Assembly: GCA_016708585.1 (NCBI GenBank)
Contig: JADJFK010000004.1
Location: 155,115-219,114, forward strand
DNA length: 64,000 nucleotides
Source of the DNA: Sulfuritalea sp.
GTDB lineage: Bacteria; Pseudomonadota; Gammaproteobacteria; Burkholderiales; Rhodocyclaceae
Reading direction: 5' to 3'
The position numbers were made by a program, and so were the translations under genes. The number at the start of each line of letters is the position of its first letter. The first letter of the stretch is position 1. Below the pieces are notes generated by a model. It was not told where the DNA came from, did no database searches, and saw only the letters and a program-made list of their open reading frames with translations. Below are positions 50,258 to 59,903 of this stretch, piece after piece.

Positions 50258-50956
50258 TCAGGCGATGCGGATCGACAATTCGCCGACGCCCTCAACCCCG
50301 CCCGTTACCAGGTCGCCCCTGACCACCGGGCCGACACCTTCCGGCGTGCCGGTGAAGATCAGGTCGCCGGGGAACAGCTCGAAATACTTCGACAGATGGG
50401 CGATGGTTTCCGGCACCGACCAGATCAGGTCGGCAAGGTCGCCTTCCTGTTTCAGCGTGCCGTTGACCGTGAGCCAGACCCGGCCGGCGGCCGGATGGCC
50501 GCAGCGGGCGGCCGGCACCACGGGCGTGATCGGCGCCGACCGGTCGAAGGCCTTGCCCAGTTCCCAGGGCCGGCCCTTGTCGCGCAGGGCGAACTGCAGG
50601 TCGCGGCGGGTCATGTCGAAGCCGGCGGCATAGCCCCAGACATGCGCGTTGGCCGCATCGACGGCGATGTCGCGGCCGACCTTGCCGATGGCCACCACGA
50701 GTTCGACCTCGTGGTGGAAGTTTGCGGTTTGCGGCGGATAGGCCAGCTCGCCGGTGGTTCCCGGTGCCACCGGCACGACGGCGTCGGCCGGCTTGCAGAA
50801 GAAGAAGGGCGGCTCGCGGTCCGGGTCGGAGCCCATCTCGCGGGCATGGGCCGCGTAGTTGCGGCCGACGCAATAGATGCGCCGCACGGGGAAACCCTCG
50901 CTGCTGCCGGCGACGGGCACGAAGGGAATCGGGGCGGGGGCGAAGACGTAGTTCAT
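50258..50956 (-). CDS. Fumarylacetoacetate hydrolase family protein
   Basis: The 232-residue protein has the FAH fold: IYCVGRNYAAHAREMG, FFFCKPADAVVP (metal region), FHHEVELVVAIG and GPGDLIFTGTPEGVG. Such enzymes cleave or decarboxylate oxo-acids, and oxaloacetate decarboxylase or acylpyruvase activity is common. AGGAG precedes ATG 50956. It is divergent from the CBS gene. Confidence 0.92.
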   Translation of the reverse strand: MNYVFAPAPIPFVPVAGSSEGFPVRRIYCVGRNYAAHAREMGSDPDREPPFFFCKPADAVVPVAPGTTGELAYPPQTANFHHEVELVVAIGKVGRDIAVDAANAHVWGYAAGFDMTRRDLQFALRDKGRPWELGKAFDRSAPITPVVPAARCGHPAAGRVWLTVNGTLKQEGDLADLIWSVPETIAHLSKYFELFPGDLIFTGTPEGVGPVVRGDLVTGGVEGVGELSIRIA

Positions 50957-51218
50957 GGTCACTCCTGGGGTAGGCCGCGATTATCGCTCAAGCGGCCCCG
51001 CAGCAATTTTGCCAATCCCGGACGCCGGCCTGTCCTGCGGCGGCCCTTTCGCCACCGTGGTTTTGCGCGGGCCGACAAGCATGTGCTGCACCGCATTAAC
51101 CGGATGGAATATATGGCCGCATCAAAAAAATGGTTTTGACGGCCGGCACTTTCGGGGCGAAGAATGGTCGCAATCCGTACCCAGAGCCGGATCCGAGACA
51201 CAACGAGGAGGAAACACC

Positions 51219-51809
51219 ATGCGCCAGTATTCCGTGCTGCCACGCCGCCCCCTGCAATCCCAGACCAGTTTCCACACCCCCTGCCAGGACCTGCCGCCGC
51301 GGGTCACGCTCGATGATGCGGCGGTGGCGGTGATGACCGATTTCAAGAAGGCTACGGCCTTCACCATCGATCCCGACGTCAGCGTCGATACCGCGGCGCG
51401 CGTGATGCGCCGGCGCAAGGTGCATCTGCTGCTGGTGGTCGATGTCGAAAACATCGTGGTCGGCATCATCACCTCGAACGACCTGATCGGCGAGAAGACC
51501 CTGCAGTGCATTTCGTCCCGCGGCATCGCTCGTGCCGACGCGCTGGTGCGCGACATCATGACCCCGGCCGGCCGGCTCGAGGTGATCAGCATGGACGACG
51601 TGCTGCACGCCCATGTCGGCCATGTCGTGGCGACGCTCAAGGCCACCGGGCGGCGCCATGCCGCCGTGGTGGATGAGGACGCCGGCGGCCACCAGATCCT
51701 GCGCGGCCTGCTGTCCTGTTCGCAGATAGCCCTGCAACTTGGCGAGCCGGTGGAAACCACCGAGATCGCGCAGAACTTCGCCGAGATCAGCGCCGCGCTG
51801 CACGACTGA
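51219..51809 (+). CDS. CBS-domain protein
   Basis: The 196-residue protein contains a pair of CBS motifs (TIDPDVSVDTAARVMRRRKVHLLLVVD, ... VGIITSNDLIG; then VRDIMTP... VATLKATGRRHAAVVDE). These domains bind adenosyl ligands. It is a stand-alone pair of unknown target. ATG 51219 follows GAGGAGG. Confidence 0.88.
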   Translation: MRQYSVLPRRPLQSQTSFHTPCQDLPPRVTLDDAAVAVMTDFKKATAFTIDPDVSVDTAARVMRRRKVHLLLVVDVENIVVGIITSNDLIGEKTLQCISSRGIARADALVRDIMTPAGRLEVISMDDVLHAHVGHVVATLKATGRRHAAVVDEDAGGHQILRGLLSCSQIALQLGEPVETTEIAQNFAEISAALHD

Positions 51810-51867
51810 TCCATCGGCATCGGCTGCGGCCGATGTCCGGCGCATGGTCGGTGGGGCATAATGCGCC

Positions 51868-54249
51868 ATGCGCCTTTTCGTTGCGGCCTTCGCCGCCGGC
51901 ATCTGGTTGTTGCAGCAGCAGGCGGACCTGCGCGGCCTGCCGTGGCTGGCCGCCTTGATCGGTGCAGTGGTGTTGCTGCTCGTCTTGCGCCGTCATCTGC
52001 TGAAGGTGGAGACGGCAGATCGCGAAAAGTCGGCGCCGGCGATACGGCGATTTGCGGCACCCGCGCTGCTGATCGTTGCCGCGGCGTCTCTCGGCTTCGC
52101 CTGGGCGGCGGCTTTGGCGCAGTTGCGCCTCGCCGACGAATTGCCTGCAGCGCTGGAAGGCCGCGACATGGAGCTGACCGGCGTGGTCGCCGGCCTGCCG
52201 CAGGCGCTGGAACGCGGTGTGCGCTTCGAATTCGACGTGGAGCAGGCGGTGGCCGGCGTGCCGCCGCGCATCTCTCTGGCCTGGTATCGCGGCCGCGATG
52301 ACGCGGATGACGAGGCTTCGCCCGTGGTGCCAGTGCGCGCCGGTGAGCGCTGGCGCTTCACGGTGCGCCTCAAGCGCCCGCACGGCAACCTGAATCCCCA
52401 CGGCTTCGATTACGAGGCGTGGCTGTTCGAACGCGGCATCCGCGCCACCGGTTACGTGCGTCCCGCCAGCGCCGCGCGCATCGAGGCGCAGGTCTGGCGT
52501 CCCGGTTACGCGGTGGAGATGCTGCGCGAAACCATCCGCGACCGCTTTCGCGCCGTGCTGCCGGACGCGCCGTATGCGGGGATCCTGATCGCGCTCGCCG
52601 TCGGCGACCAGCACGCGATCGATCCCGGACTCTGGCAGACCTTTGCCCGTACCGGGATCACCCATCTGATGAGCATTTCCGGCCTGCACGTGACCATGCT
52701 GGCGGGCCTCGCCTATGCGCTGGTCAACTGGCTGTGGCGGCGTTCGGCGAATCTGCCCTTGCGCCTGCCGGCCCAGCATGCGGCTGCCATGGGCGGCTTT
52801 CTGGCGGCCTTCCTGTATTGCCTGCTGGCCGGCTTTGCGGTACCGGCGCAACGCACGCTCTACATGCTTGCCGTGGTCGTCGCCGCGCGCCTCTCCGCGC
52901 GCGAGATTTCCGGTTCGCGGGTGCTGTCGCTGGCGCTGCTGCTGGTCCTGCTGCTCGATCCGTGGGCGGTGCTGGCGGCCGGCTTCTGGCTGTCTTTCGG
53001 CGCCGTGGCGCTGCTGTTCCATATCGGCAGCGGGCGGCTGGGGCCGGTGCATTGGCTGCTGGAATGGGGCCGCGCGCAGTGGGCCGTGACGCTGGGCATG
53101 CTGCCGGCGCTGCTGGCCCTGTTCCAGCAGTTTTCGCTGGTTTCGCCGCTGGCCAACGCGCTGGCGATTCCGCTGGTCAGTCTTGTGGTTACGCCGCTGG
53201 CGCTGCTGGGCAGCCTGCCGCTGCTCGATCCCCTGTTGTTCCTGGCCCACGCCGTCACGGCCTGGATGATGATCTTCATCGACTGGCTGGCGGCCCTGCC
53301 GCTGGCCATCTGGCAGCAGGCCGCGCCGCCGGTCTGGGCGGTGCTGCTGGCGCTGGCCGGCGGCCTCTGGCTGCTGCTGCCGCGCGGCTTTCCTTCGCGC
53401 TGGCTGGGCGTGCTGGCCTTCCTGCCGCTGCTGACGGTGCTGCCGCCGCGTCCGGCAACCGGTACCGCCGCGATCACCGTGCTGGACGTCGGCCAGGGCC
53501 TGGCGATCCACGTGCAGACGGCCGGCCATGACCTGCTGTTCGACGCCGGGCCGGCGTTTTCCGCCGATGCCGACAGCGGCAACCGCATCATCGCGCCCTA
53601 TCTGCGGGCGATGGGGGTGCGCCGCCTCGATGCCATGGTCATCAGCCATGCCGACAAGGACCACGAGGGCGGTGCGGCCTCGGTGCTGGCGGCGCTGCCG
53701 GTGGCCCTCCTGAAAACCTCGCTGTCCTTCGAACATGCCCTGTCGGCGCAGCCGGTGCCGCACGAAGTGTGCCGCGACGGCGATGCCTGGGACTGGGACG
53801 GCGTGCGCTTCGAGATGCTGCATCCGGGCGCCGCGCCGCTGTCGCGCAAGACCAACGACCTCAGTTGCGTGCTGCGCGTCACGGCCGGCGGCAAGGCGAT
53901 GCTGCTGACGTCGGATATCGAGGCGGTGTCCGAGGCCGCGCTGCTCGACCGGCATCGGGACAGGCTTTCTGCCACCGTGATGACGGCGCCGCATCACGGC
54001 AGCAAGACCTCGTCGACGCCCGGATTCATCGACGCGGTGGCCGCCCGGGACGTGATCTTTCCGGTCGGTTATCGCAACCGCTTCGGCCATCCGAAGGAGG
54101 ACGTCGTCGAGCGCTACCGGCAAAGCGGGGCTAGGCTGCACCGCACCGACGCCGACGGTGCGGTCGGCGTCCGGCTTTCCGCGGCGGACATCGGTTTCCG
54201 GCACGAGCGTGCCGAGCGACGGCGCTATTGGCACGCGTCCGGGAGATAA
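51868..54249 (+). CDS. comEC: ComEC/Rec2 competence DNA channel
   Basis: The 793-residue protein has an N-terminal DUF4131 domain, a Competence domain with about ten membrane helices (GDQHAIDPGLWQTFARTGITHLMSISGLHVTMLAG near 250) and a C-terminal metallo-beta-lactamase domain with SHADKDHEGG (about 591-600). It translocates single-stranded DNA across the inner membrane. A perfect copy of the dispersed repeat is read KSAPAIRR at residues 54-61, in a region where the family is not conserved. Confidence 0.95.
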   Translation: MRLFVAAFAAGIWLLQQQADLRGLPWLAALIGAVVLLLVLRRHLLKVETADREKSAPAIRRFAAPALLIVAAASLGFAWAAALAQLRLADELPAALEGRDMELTGVVAGLPQALERGVRFEFDVEQAVAGVPPRISLAWYRGRDDADDEASPVVPVRAGERWRFTVRLKRPHGNLNPHGFDYEAWLFERGIRATGYVRPASAARIEAQVWRPGYAVEMLRETIRDRFRAVLPDAPYAGILIALAVGDQHAIDPGLWQTFARTGITHLMSISGLHVTMLAGLAYALVNWLWRRSANLPLRLPAQHAAAMGGFLAAFLYCLLAGFAVPAQRTLYMLAVVVAARLSAREISGSRVLSLALLLVLLLDPWAVLAAGFWLSFGAVALLFHIGSGRLGPVHWLLEWGRAQWAVTLGMLPALLALFQQFSLVSPLANALAIPLVSLVVTPLALLGSLPLLDPLLFLAHAVTAWMMIFIDWLAALPLAIWQQAAPPVWAVLLALAGGLWLLLPRGFPSRWLGVLAFLPLLTVLPPRPATGTAAITVLDVGQGLAIHVQTAGHDLLFDAGPAFSADADSGNRIIAPYLRAMGVRRLDAMVISHADKDHEGGAASVLAALPVALLKTSLSFEHALSAQPVPHEVCRDGDAWDWDGVRFEMLHPGAAPLSRKTNDLSCVLRVTAGGKAMLLTSDIEAVSEAALLDRHRDRLSATVMTAPHHGSKTSSTPGFIDAVAARDVIFPVGYRNRFGHPKEDVVERYRQSGARLHRTDADGAVGVRLSAADIGFRHERAERRRYWHASGR
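52025..52050 (+). repeat. Dispersed 26-bp repeat inside comEC (perfect copy)
   Basis: It matches the consensus at every position. It is read in a different frame from the moeA copies, giving EKSAPAIRRF. Confidence 0.92.
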
Positions 54250-54275
54250 TCGCCGTGCCATGAGCGCCGACTTTT
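54250..54275 (-). repeat. Degenerate 26-bp repeat spanning the srkA start codon
   Basis: On the minus strand the outer parts (AAAAGTCGGCGC and ACGGCGA) match the family, but the middle seven bases differ and contain the srkA ATG. It may be a decayed copy that supplies the start codon. Confidence 0.45.
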
Positions 54276-55249
54276 CCCTTCCGTTCGCGGGCCTGATCCC
54301 GGAGCGCATCCTCGATGCCGTCGAAAGCCTCGGCCTGCGTTGCGACGGCGCCCTGCTGGCGCTCAACAGCTACGAGAACCGCGTCTGGCAGGTCGGCATC
54401 GACGGCGGTGCGCCGCTGGTCGCCAAGTTCTACCGGCCGGGACGCTGGAGCGACGCGCAGATCGCCGAGGAACATGCGTTCACGGCGGCGATGGCAGCGG
54501 ACGAACTGCCGGTGGTGACGCCCCTGGTGCTGGGCGGAAAGACCCTGTTCTGCCATGGCGGCTTCCGCTTCGCGGTATTTCCCCGGCAGGGCGGCCGCGC
54601 GCCCGAATTCGGCGAGCCGCAGATCCTGGAATGGATGGGGCGCCTGATGGCACGCATCCATGTCGTCGGCGCGCGCACGCCGTTCGTCGTGCGGGAAACG
54701 CTGGACATCCGCAGCTTCGGCGTCGGACCGCGCGACTGGCTGCTGGCCAGCCGCATGATTCCGCCCGACCTCGAACCGGTATGGCGCGGTGTCGCCGACC
54801 AGGCACTCGACGGCGTGCGCAACTGTTTCGAACGCGCGGGCAAGGTCGAACATCTGCGCCTGCACGGCGACTGCCATGCCGGCAACGTGCTGTGGACAGC
54901 GGAAGGCCCCCACTTCGTCGATTTCGACGATGCCCGCATGGGCCCGGCGATCCAGGATCTGTGGATGCTGCTCTCCGGCGACGCGGACGAGATGGGGCGG
55001 CAGTTCGGCCATGTGCTGGCCGGTTACGAGTCCTTCCGCGAATTCGACGACCGCGAACTGCACCTGGTCGAAGCCCTGCGCACGCTGCGCCTGATGCATC
55101 ATTCGGCCTGGCTGGCGCAGCGCTGGAATGATCCGGCCTTCCCCGCGGCGTTTCCGTGGTTCGCCACCAATCGCTACTGGGAAGAACGCATCCTCGAACT
55201 GCGCGAGCAGATTGCGATGATGCAGGAACGTCCGATCGTGCCACGTTGA
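54260..55249 (+). CDS. srkA: Stress response kinase A (YihE/RdoA family)
   Basis: The 329-residue protein has the aminoglycoside-phosphotransferase-like kinase fold with NSYENRVWQVG, LHGDCHAGNVLW (catalytic loop) and FVDFDDARMGPAIQDLWML. E. coli SrkA phosphorylates serine/threonine and counters stress-induced death by MazEF. ATG 54260 lies inside a degenerate repeat. Confidence 0.92.
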   Translation: MSADFSLPFAGLIPERILDAVESLGLRCDGALLALNSYENRVWQVGIDGGAPLVAKFYRPGRWSDAQIAEEHAFTAAMAADELPVVTPLVLGGKTLFCHGGFRFAVFPRQGGRAPEFGEPQILEWMGRLMARIHVVGARTPFVVRETLDIRSFGVGPRDWLLASRMIPPDLEPVWRGVADQALDGVRNCFERAGKVEHLRLHGDCHAGNVLWTAEGPHFVDFDDARMGPAIQDLWMLLSGDADEMGRQFGHVLAGYESFREFDDRELHLVEALRTLRLMHHSAWLAQRWNDPAFPAAFPWFATNRYWEERILELREQIAMMQERPIVPR

Positions 55250-55262
55250 CTGGAGAAGTTTC

Positions 55263-56123
55263 ATGGAAATGCGTGAAGGAAAGGTGAAGTGCCTGAGTGC
55301 GGCCGGCTTTCATCACATGGCCTATGTCGAGTGGGGCGACCCGGCCAACCCGAAGGTGCTGGTCTGCGTGCACGGCCTGACCCGCTGCTCGCGCGACTTC
55401 GATTTCCTGGCGCAGGCGCTGGCCGCCGACTACCGCGTGGTTTGTCCGGACGTGGTGGGGCGCGGGCGCAGCGACTGGCTGCGCAACAAGTCCCTGTACG
55501 CGATACCGCAGTACTGCGCCGACATGGCGAACCTGCTGGCGAAACTGGATGTCGAAAGCGTCGACTGGGTCGGCACCTCGATGGGCGGCCTGATCGGCAT
55601 GGCGCTGGCCTGCCAGCCGGAAACGCCGATCGCGCGCCTGGTGCTGAACGACGTCGGCCCGGTAATCACGGCGGTATCGCTGGCGCGCATCGGCACCTAT
55701 CTCGGCACCGCGCCGCGCTTCGACACCATCGCGCAGGCGGAAGCCTTCGTGCGCCTGGTTTCGGCCACCTTCGGCAGCTTCTCCGATGCGCAATGGCGCC
55801 ACCTGACGGTGCACGTGACGCGCACCGCCGCCGACGGCAGGATCGAGTTCGCCTACGATCCGGGCATCGCCCAATCCTTCCGCGAAATGCAGGCGGCCGG
55901 CGACGGCAAGGATGTCGAGATGTGGCCGCTGTATGATGGCGTTGCCTGTCCGACCCTGCTGCTGCGCGGCGAAAGTTCCGACTTGCTGACGCACGATACG
56001 GCCTTGCTGATGGCCGGGCGCGGGCCGCGCGCGACGCTGGTCGAAGTGCCGGGGGTAGGCCATGCGCCGATGCTGATGTCCGCCGAACAAGTGGCGCCGG
56101 TGCGCGAGTTTTTGTTGGGGTAG
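55263..56123 (+). CDS. Alpha/beta hydrolase
   Basis: The 286-residue protein has an alpha/beta-hydrolase fold: CVHGLTRCSRDF oxyanion loop, nucleophile Ser in WVGTSMGGLIG and catalytic His in GVGHAPML. The substrate is unknown; many relatives act on small esters or lactones. It follows srkA by 13 bases, so the two are probably co-transcribed. Confidence 0.9.
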   Translation: MEMREGKVKCLSAAGFHHMAYVEWGDPANPKVLVCVHGLTRCSRDFDFLAQALAADYRVVCPDVVGRGRSDWLRNKSLYAIPQYCADMANLLAKLDVESVDWVGTSMGGLIGMALACQPETPIARLVLNDVGPVITAVSLARIGTYLGTAPRFDTIAQAEAFVRLVSATFGSFSDAQWRHLTVHVTRTAADGRIEFAYDPGIAQSFREMQAAGDGKDVEMWPLYDGVACPTLLLRGESSDLLTHDTALLMAGRGPRATLVEVPGVGHAPMLMSAEQVAPVREFLLG

Positions 56124-56240
56124 GGGTCAGGCGCTTCCCATATCGCAGTGCAGCATCAAAAGATTCCATGTCAAGTTTTTCCGCGACTTAGAATAGGCGC
56201 CCATTCGCATATTTCGGCAATGGCTTAATGAGGAGGCATC

Positions 56241-56720
56241 ATGCAGAAATCGCTGCACATCGACCCCAATAAATGCACAGGCTGCCTCCAATGCGAGATG
56301 GCCTGTTCGTACGAGAACTACGGCATGTTCAATCTCTCGAAATCGCGGATCAAGGTTTTCGCCTTCGAGCACGAAGGGCGCAAGGTGCCCTACACCTGCA
56401 CGCAATGCGCCGATGCCTGGTGCATGACGGCCTGCCCGGTCGATGCCATCCGCATCGACGCGGCGACCGGCGCCAAGGTGGTGCACGAGGATGTCTGCGT
56501 CGGCTGCAAGGTGTGCACCATCGCCTGCCCGTTCGGCACGGTCAACTACGTCGCCGACTCCGGCAAGGTGCAGAAATGCGACCTCTGCGGCGGCGATCCG
56601 GCCTGCGCCAGCGCCTGCCCGACGGGCGCCATCACCTACGTCGATGCCGACTGGACCGGGCTCGACAAAATGCGCCAGTGGGCTGGCAAGACCGACACTC
56701 AACCGCGCGCCAGCGCTTAA
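56241..56720 (+). CDS. aorA: Aldehyde oxidoreductase iron-sulfur subunit AorA
   Basis: The 159-residue ferredoxin-like protein has 16 Cys in four CXnC groups for four [4Fe-4S] clusters (CTGCLQCEMAC, CTQCADAWCMTAC, CVGCKVCTIAC, CDLCGGDPACASAC). It moves electrons between the tungsten subunit and the flavin subunit. AGGAGG lies four bases before ATG 56241. It is first of a five-gene operon; the order aorABCDE matches my recollection of the Aromatoleum aldehyde oxidoreductase. Confidence 0.93.
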   Translation: MQKSLHIDPNKCTGCLQCEMACSYENYGMFNLSKSRIKVFAFEHEGRKVPYTCTQCADAWCMTACPVDAIRIDAATGAKVVHEDVCVGCKVCTIACPFGTVNYVADSGKVQKCDLCGGDPACASACPTGAITYVDADWTGLDKMRQWAGKTDTQPRASA

Positions 56721-56730
56721 GGAGACTGAC

Positions 56731-58578
56731 ATGGGATGGGCACGCAAAATCCTCCGCGTTGACCTGAGCAAGGGCAGCTGCAAATCGGAACCCCTCAACA
56801 TGGAGTGGGCTCAGCAATACCTCGGCCAGCGCGGTCTGGCCACCAAGTACTTCGTCGAGGAAGTCGACCCCAAGGTCGATCCGCTCTCCGCGGCGAACAA
56901 GATGATCATGGCCACCGGGCCGCTCACCGGCACCATGGCCTCCACCGGCGGACGCTATTCGATCATCACCAAGGGCCCGCTGACCGGCGCCATCGCCTGC
57001 TCGAACTCCGGCGGCTACTTCGGCGCCGAGCTCAAGATGGCCGGCTGGGACATGATCATTTTCGAGGGCAAGTCGCCCAAGCCGGTTTATCTGTCGATCG
57101 AGAACGACAAGGCCGAACTGAAGGATGCCGCCCACCTCTGGGGCAAGACCACCTGGGACACCGAAGAGATCATCAAGAAGACCCACCAGGACCCGCAGGT
57201 CCGTGTCTCCTCGATCGGCCGCGCCGGCGAGAACGGCGTGCTCTACGCCTGCGTGGTCAACGACCTGCATCGCGCCGCCGGCCGCTCCGGCGTCGGCACC
57301 GTGATGGGCTCGAAGAACCTCAAGGCGGTCGCCGTGCGCGGCACCCTCGGCGTCTCCGGCATCAAGGACTTCAAGGGCTTCATGGCCGCCACCGTCGCCG
57401 CCAAGAAGGTCCTCGCCGACCACCCCGTAACCGGCCAGGGCCTGCCCAAGTACGGCACCCAGGTGCTGATGAACGTGATCAACGAGATGGGCGCGCTGCC
57501 CACGCGCAACGCGCGCGAAGTGCAGTTCGAAGGCGCGCGCGACATTTCGGGCGAAGCCATGCACGAGAAGCGCCCCACCGACGGCAAGGCCAACCTGATC
57601 ACCAACAATGCCTGCTTCGGCTGCACCATCGCCTGCGGCCGCATTTCGCAGGTGGACAAGGGCCACTTCAGCGTCGTCAATAGCCCCAAGTACTGGGGCG
57701 CCTCGGGCGGACTCGAATACGAGAACGCCTGGTCGCTGGGCGCCGCCAACGGGGTCAATGACCTCGATGCGCTGACCGTCGCCAACTTCATCTGCAACGA
57801 AGACGGCATGGATCCGATCACCTTCGGCGCCACCGTCGGTGCGGTCATGGAACTGTTCACCATGGGCGTCCTGACCAAGGAGCAGCTCGGTGTCGAATCC
57901 CCCTTCGGTTCGGCGCAGGCCCTGATCGACTTTGCCCACATGACCGCGGAAGGGCGCGGCTTCGGCAAGGAACTCGGGCTCGGTTCGAAGCGCCTGACGG
58001 AGAAGTACGGCCATCCGGAATTGTCGATGACGGTCAAGGGCCAGGAGTTTCCGGCCTACGATCCGCGCGGCATCCAGGGCATCGGCCTGGGTTACGCCAC
58101 CTCGAATCGCGGCGCCTGCCACCTGCGCGGCTACACCGTCGCTTCCGAGGTGTTCGGCATCCCGGTCAAGACCGATCCGCATGCCACCGAGGGCAAGGCC
58201 GACCTGCTCAAGGCCTTCCAGGACGCCACCGGCGCCTTCGACTCCTCCGGCACCTGCGTGTTCACCACCTTCGCCTGGACCCTGGCCGACCTGCAGACCC
58301 AGGTCGACACCGCCTGCGAAGGCGGCTGGAGCATGGAGAAACTGGCCGAGCTCGGCGAGCGGATCTGGAACATGGAACGCCTGTTCAACAATGCCGCCGG
58401 TTTCACCGCCAAGGACGACGACCTGCCGAAGCGGCTGAAGACCGAAGCGGCCGCCAGCGGGCCGACCAAAGGGCTGGTCTCGGGTGTCGAGAAGATGATG
58501 CCGGAGTACTACAAGGCCCGTGGCTGGGATGCCAAGGGCGTACCGACCAAGGAGACCCTGGCGCGGCTCGGCCTGTAA
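56731..58578 (+). CDS. aorB: Tungsten-dependent aldehyde oxidoreductase catalytic subunit AorB
   Basis: The 615-residue protein belongs to the AOR/FOR family that binds a bis-pterin tungsten cofactor. It carries GPLTGT... GGRYSII near 64-80, the cluster motif CFGCTIAC (C295, C298, C302), DPRGIQGIGLGYATSNRGACHLRGY (about 443-467) and a fourth cluster Cys in SSGTCVFTTF. It oxidises aldehydes to carboxylic acids, or the reverse, in the cytoplasm. AAGGAG precedes ATG 56731 by eight bases; longer in-frame starts lie inside aorA. Confidence 0.95.
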   Translation: MGWARKILRVDLSKGSCKSEPLNMEWAQQYLGQRGLATKYFVEEVDPKVDPLSAANKMIMATGPLTGTMASTGGRYSIITKGPLTGAIACSNSGGYFGAELKMAGWDMIIFEGKSPKPVYLSIENDKAELKDAAHLWGKTTWDTEEIIKKTHQDPQVRVSSIGRAGENGVLYACVVNDLHRAAGRSGVGTVMGSKNLKAVAVRGTLGVSGIKDFKGFMAATVAAKKVLADHPVTGQGLPKYGTQVLMNVINEMGALPTRNAREVQFEGARDISGEAMHEKRPTDGKANLITNNACFGCTIACGRISQVDKGHFSVVNSPKYWGASGGLEYENAWSLGAANGVNDLDALTVANFICNEDGMDPITFGATVGAVMELFTMGVLTKEQLGVESPFGSAQALIDFAHMTAEGRGFGKELGLGSKRLTEKYGHPELSMTVKGQEFPAYDPRGIQGIGLGYATSNRGACHLRGYTVASEVFGIPVKTDPHATEGKADLLKAFQDATGAFDSSGTCVFTTFAWTLADLQTQVDTACEGGWSMEKLAELGERIWNMERLFNNAAGFTAKDDDLPKRLKTEAAASGPTKGLVSGVEKMMPEYYKARGWDAKGVPTKETLARLGL

Positions 58579-58649
58579 TTCGCCACTCTGGCGCCAAGGC
58601 CGTCGGTATCCCCGGCGCCTTGGCGTTGTTGCTTAAGGAAGCCACCTAC

Positions 58650-59903
58650 ATGAAACACGTCATCATCGGTAATGGTCCGGCCGGCCTCGTGGCCGCCGAA
58701 ACCTTGCGCCGCCTGCAGCCGGATGCCGAAATTGCCCTCATCGGCGATGAGTCCGAACCGCCGTATTCGCGCATGGCGATCCCCTATTTCCTGATCGGGA
58801 AAATTGCCGACAGCGGCACGCATCTGAGGAAAGCCCACGACCATTACGCCAGGGAGCGCATCCACCTGATCGAGGGCAAGGTGGTCAAGGTCGACGCGCA
58901 GGCAAAGCAGGTGGAATTCGCCAGCGGCGAGCGCCTGCCCTACGACCGCCTGCTGATCGCGAGCGGCTCGCACCCGATACGGCCCAAGGTGTCCGGCATG
59001 GACCTGGCCAACGTGCATACCTGCTGGACCATCGAGGACGCGCGGGCGATCGCGGCGAAGGCGGCGCCCGGCGCCCGTGTGCTGCAGATCGGCGCCGGTT
59101 TCATCGGTTGCATCATCATGGAAGCGCTGGCCGCGCGCGGCGTCAAGCTGACCGTGGTCGAAATGGGCGACCGCATGGTGCCGCGCATGATGACGGCCAA
59201 GGCCGGCAACATGATCCGGCAGTGGGTCGAGAATAAAGGCGTCGGCGTGCACGTCAATGAGGGCGTGACCGCCATCACGCAGAAGGATGGCGCGCTGCTG
59301 GCCAAACTCAGCACCGGCGCCGAAATCGCCGCCGACCTGGTGATCTGCGCCGCGGGCGTGGCGCCGAACACGGCATTCCTGGCGGACAGCGGGATCGCCA
59401 TCGAACGCGGCATTCGCGTCGATGCCGGGATGCGCACCAGCGTGGCCGAAATCTACGCTGCGGGCGACGTCACCGAAGCCGCCGGTTTTCACACGGGCCA
59501 GCCGGAACTCAACGCGGTGCAGCCCAATGCCGTCGATCAGGCCCGCGTCGCCGCGCACAACATGGCCGGTGGCGCGGCGGTCAGCGGCGGCAGCCTGGCG
59601 ATCAACGTGCTCGATACCCTGGGCCTGATCTCGACCTCCTTCGGCCAGTGGCAGGGCGTCGGCAAGGAGCAGGGCGGGGCGGGCGTCGAACTGGTCGACG
59701 AAGCGAACTACCGCTACCTGTCGCTGCAATTCAAGGACGATATCTTGATCGGCGCCACCAGCATCGGCTGGACCGACCACGTCGGCGCCCTGCGCGGCCT
59801 GGTGCAGACCCAGGCGCCGCTGGGTGAATGGAAGGACCGCCTGCTGGCCGATCCGACCTGCTTCATGGCGGCCTACCTCGGTACCGCACAAAAGGCGGCA
59901 TGA
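58650..59903 (+). CDS. aorC: Aldehyde oxidoreductase FAD-NADH subunit AorC
   Basis: The 417-residue protein is a two-dinucleotide-binding flavoprotein: HVIIGNGPAGLVAAETL (FAD loop), VLQIGAGFIGCIIMEALAARG (NAD loop), IYAAGDVTEA (FAD). It would accept electrons from AorA and reduce NAD+, and it may also accept other donors. ATG 58650 begins the FAD motif; an upstream GTG at 58620 would add ten residues not seen in the family. Confidence 0.92.
   Translation: MKHVIIGNGPAGLVAAETLRRLQPDAEIALIGDESEPPYSRMAIPYFLIGKIADSGTHLRKAHDHYARERIHLIEGKVVKVDAQAKQVEFASGERLPYDRLLIASGSHPIRPKVSGMDLANVHTCWTIEDARAIAAKAAPGARVLQIGAGFIGCIIMEALAARGVKLTVVEMGDRMVPRMMTAKAGNMIRQWVENKGVGVHVNEGVTAITQKDGALLAKLSTGAEIAADLVICAAGVAPNTAFLADSGIAIERGIRVDAGMRTSVAEIYAAGDVTEAAGFHTGQPELNAVQPNAVDQARVAAHNMAGGAAVSGGSLAINVLDTLGLISTSFGQWQGVGKEQGGAGVELVDEANYRYLSLQFKDDILIGATSIGWTDHVGALRGLVQTQAPLGEWKDRLLADPTCFMAAYLGTAQKAA

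Noticed and set aside
51787..54366. 859-codon minus-strand frame over comEC
   Set aside because: Gln/Arg/His-rich shadow of the ComEC frame; the ComEC motifs on the plus strand are decisive.
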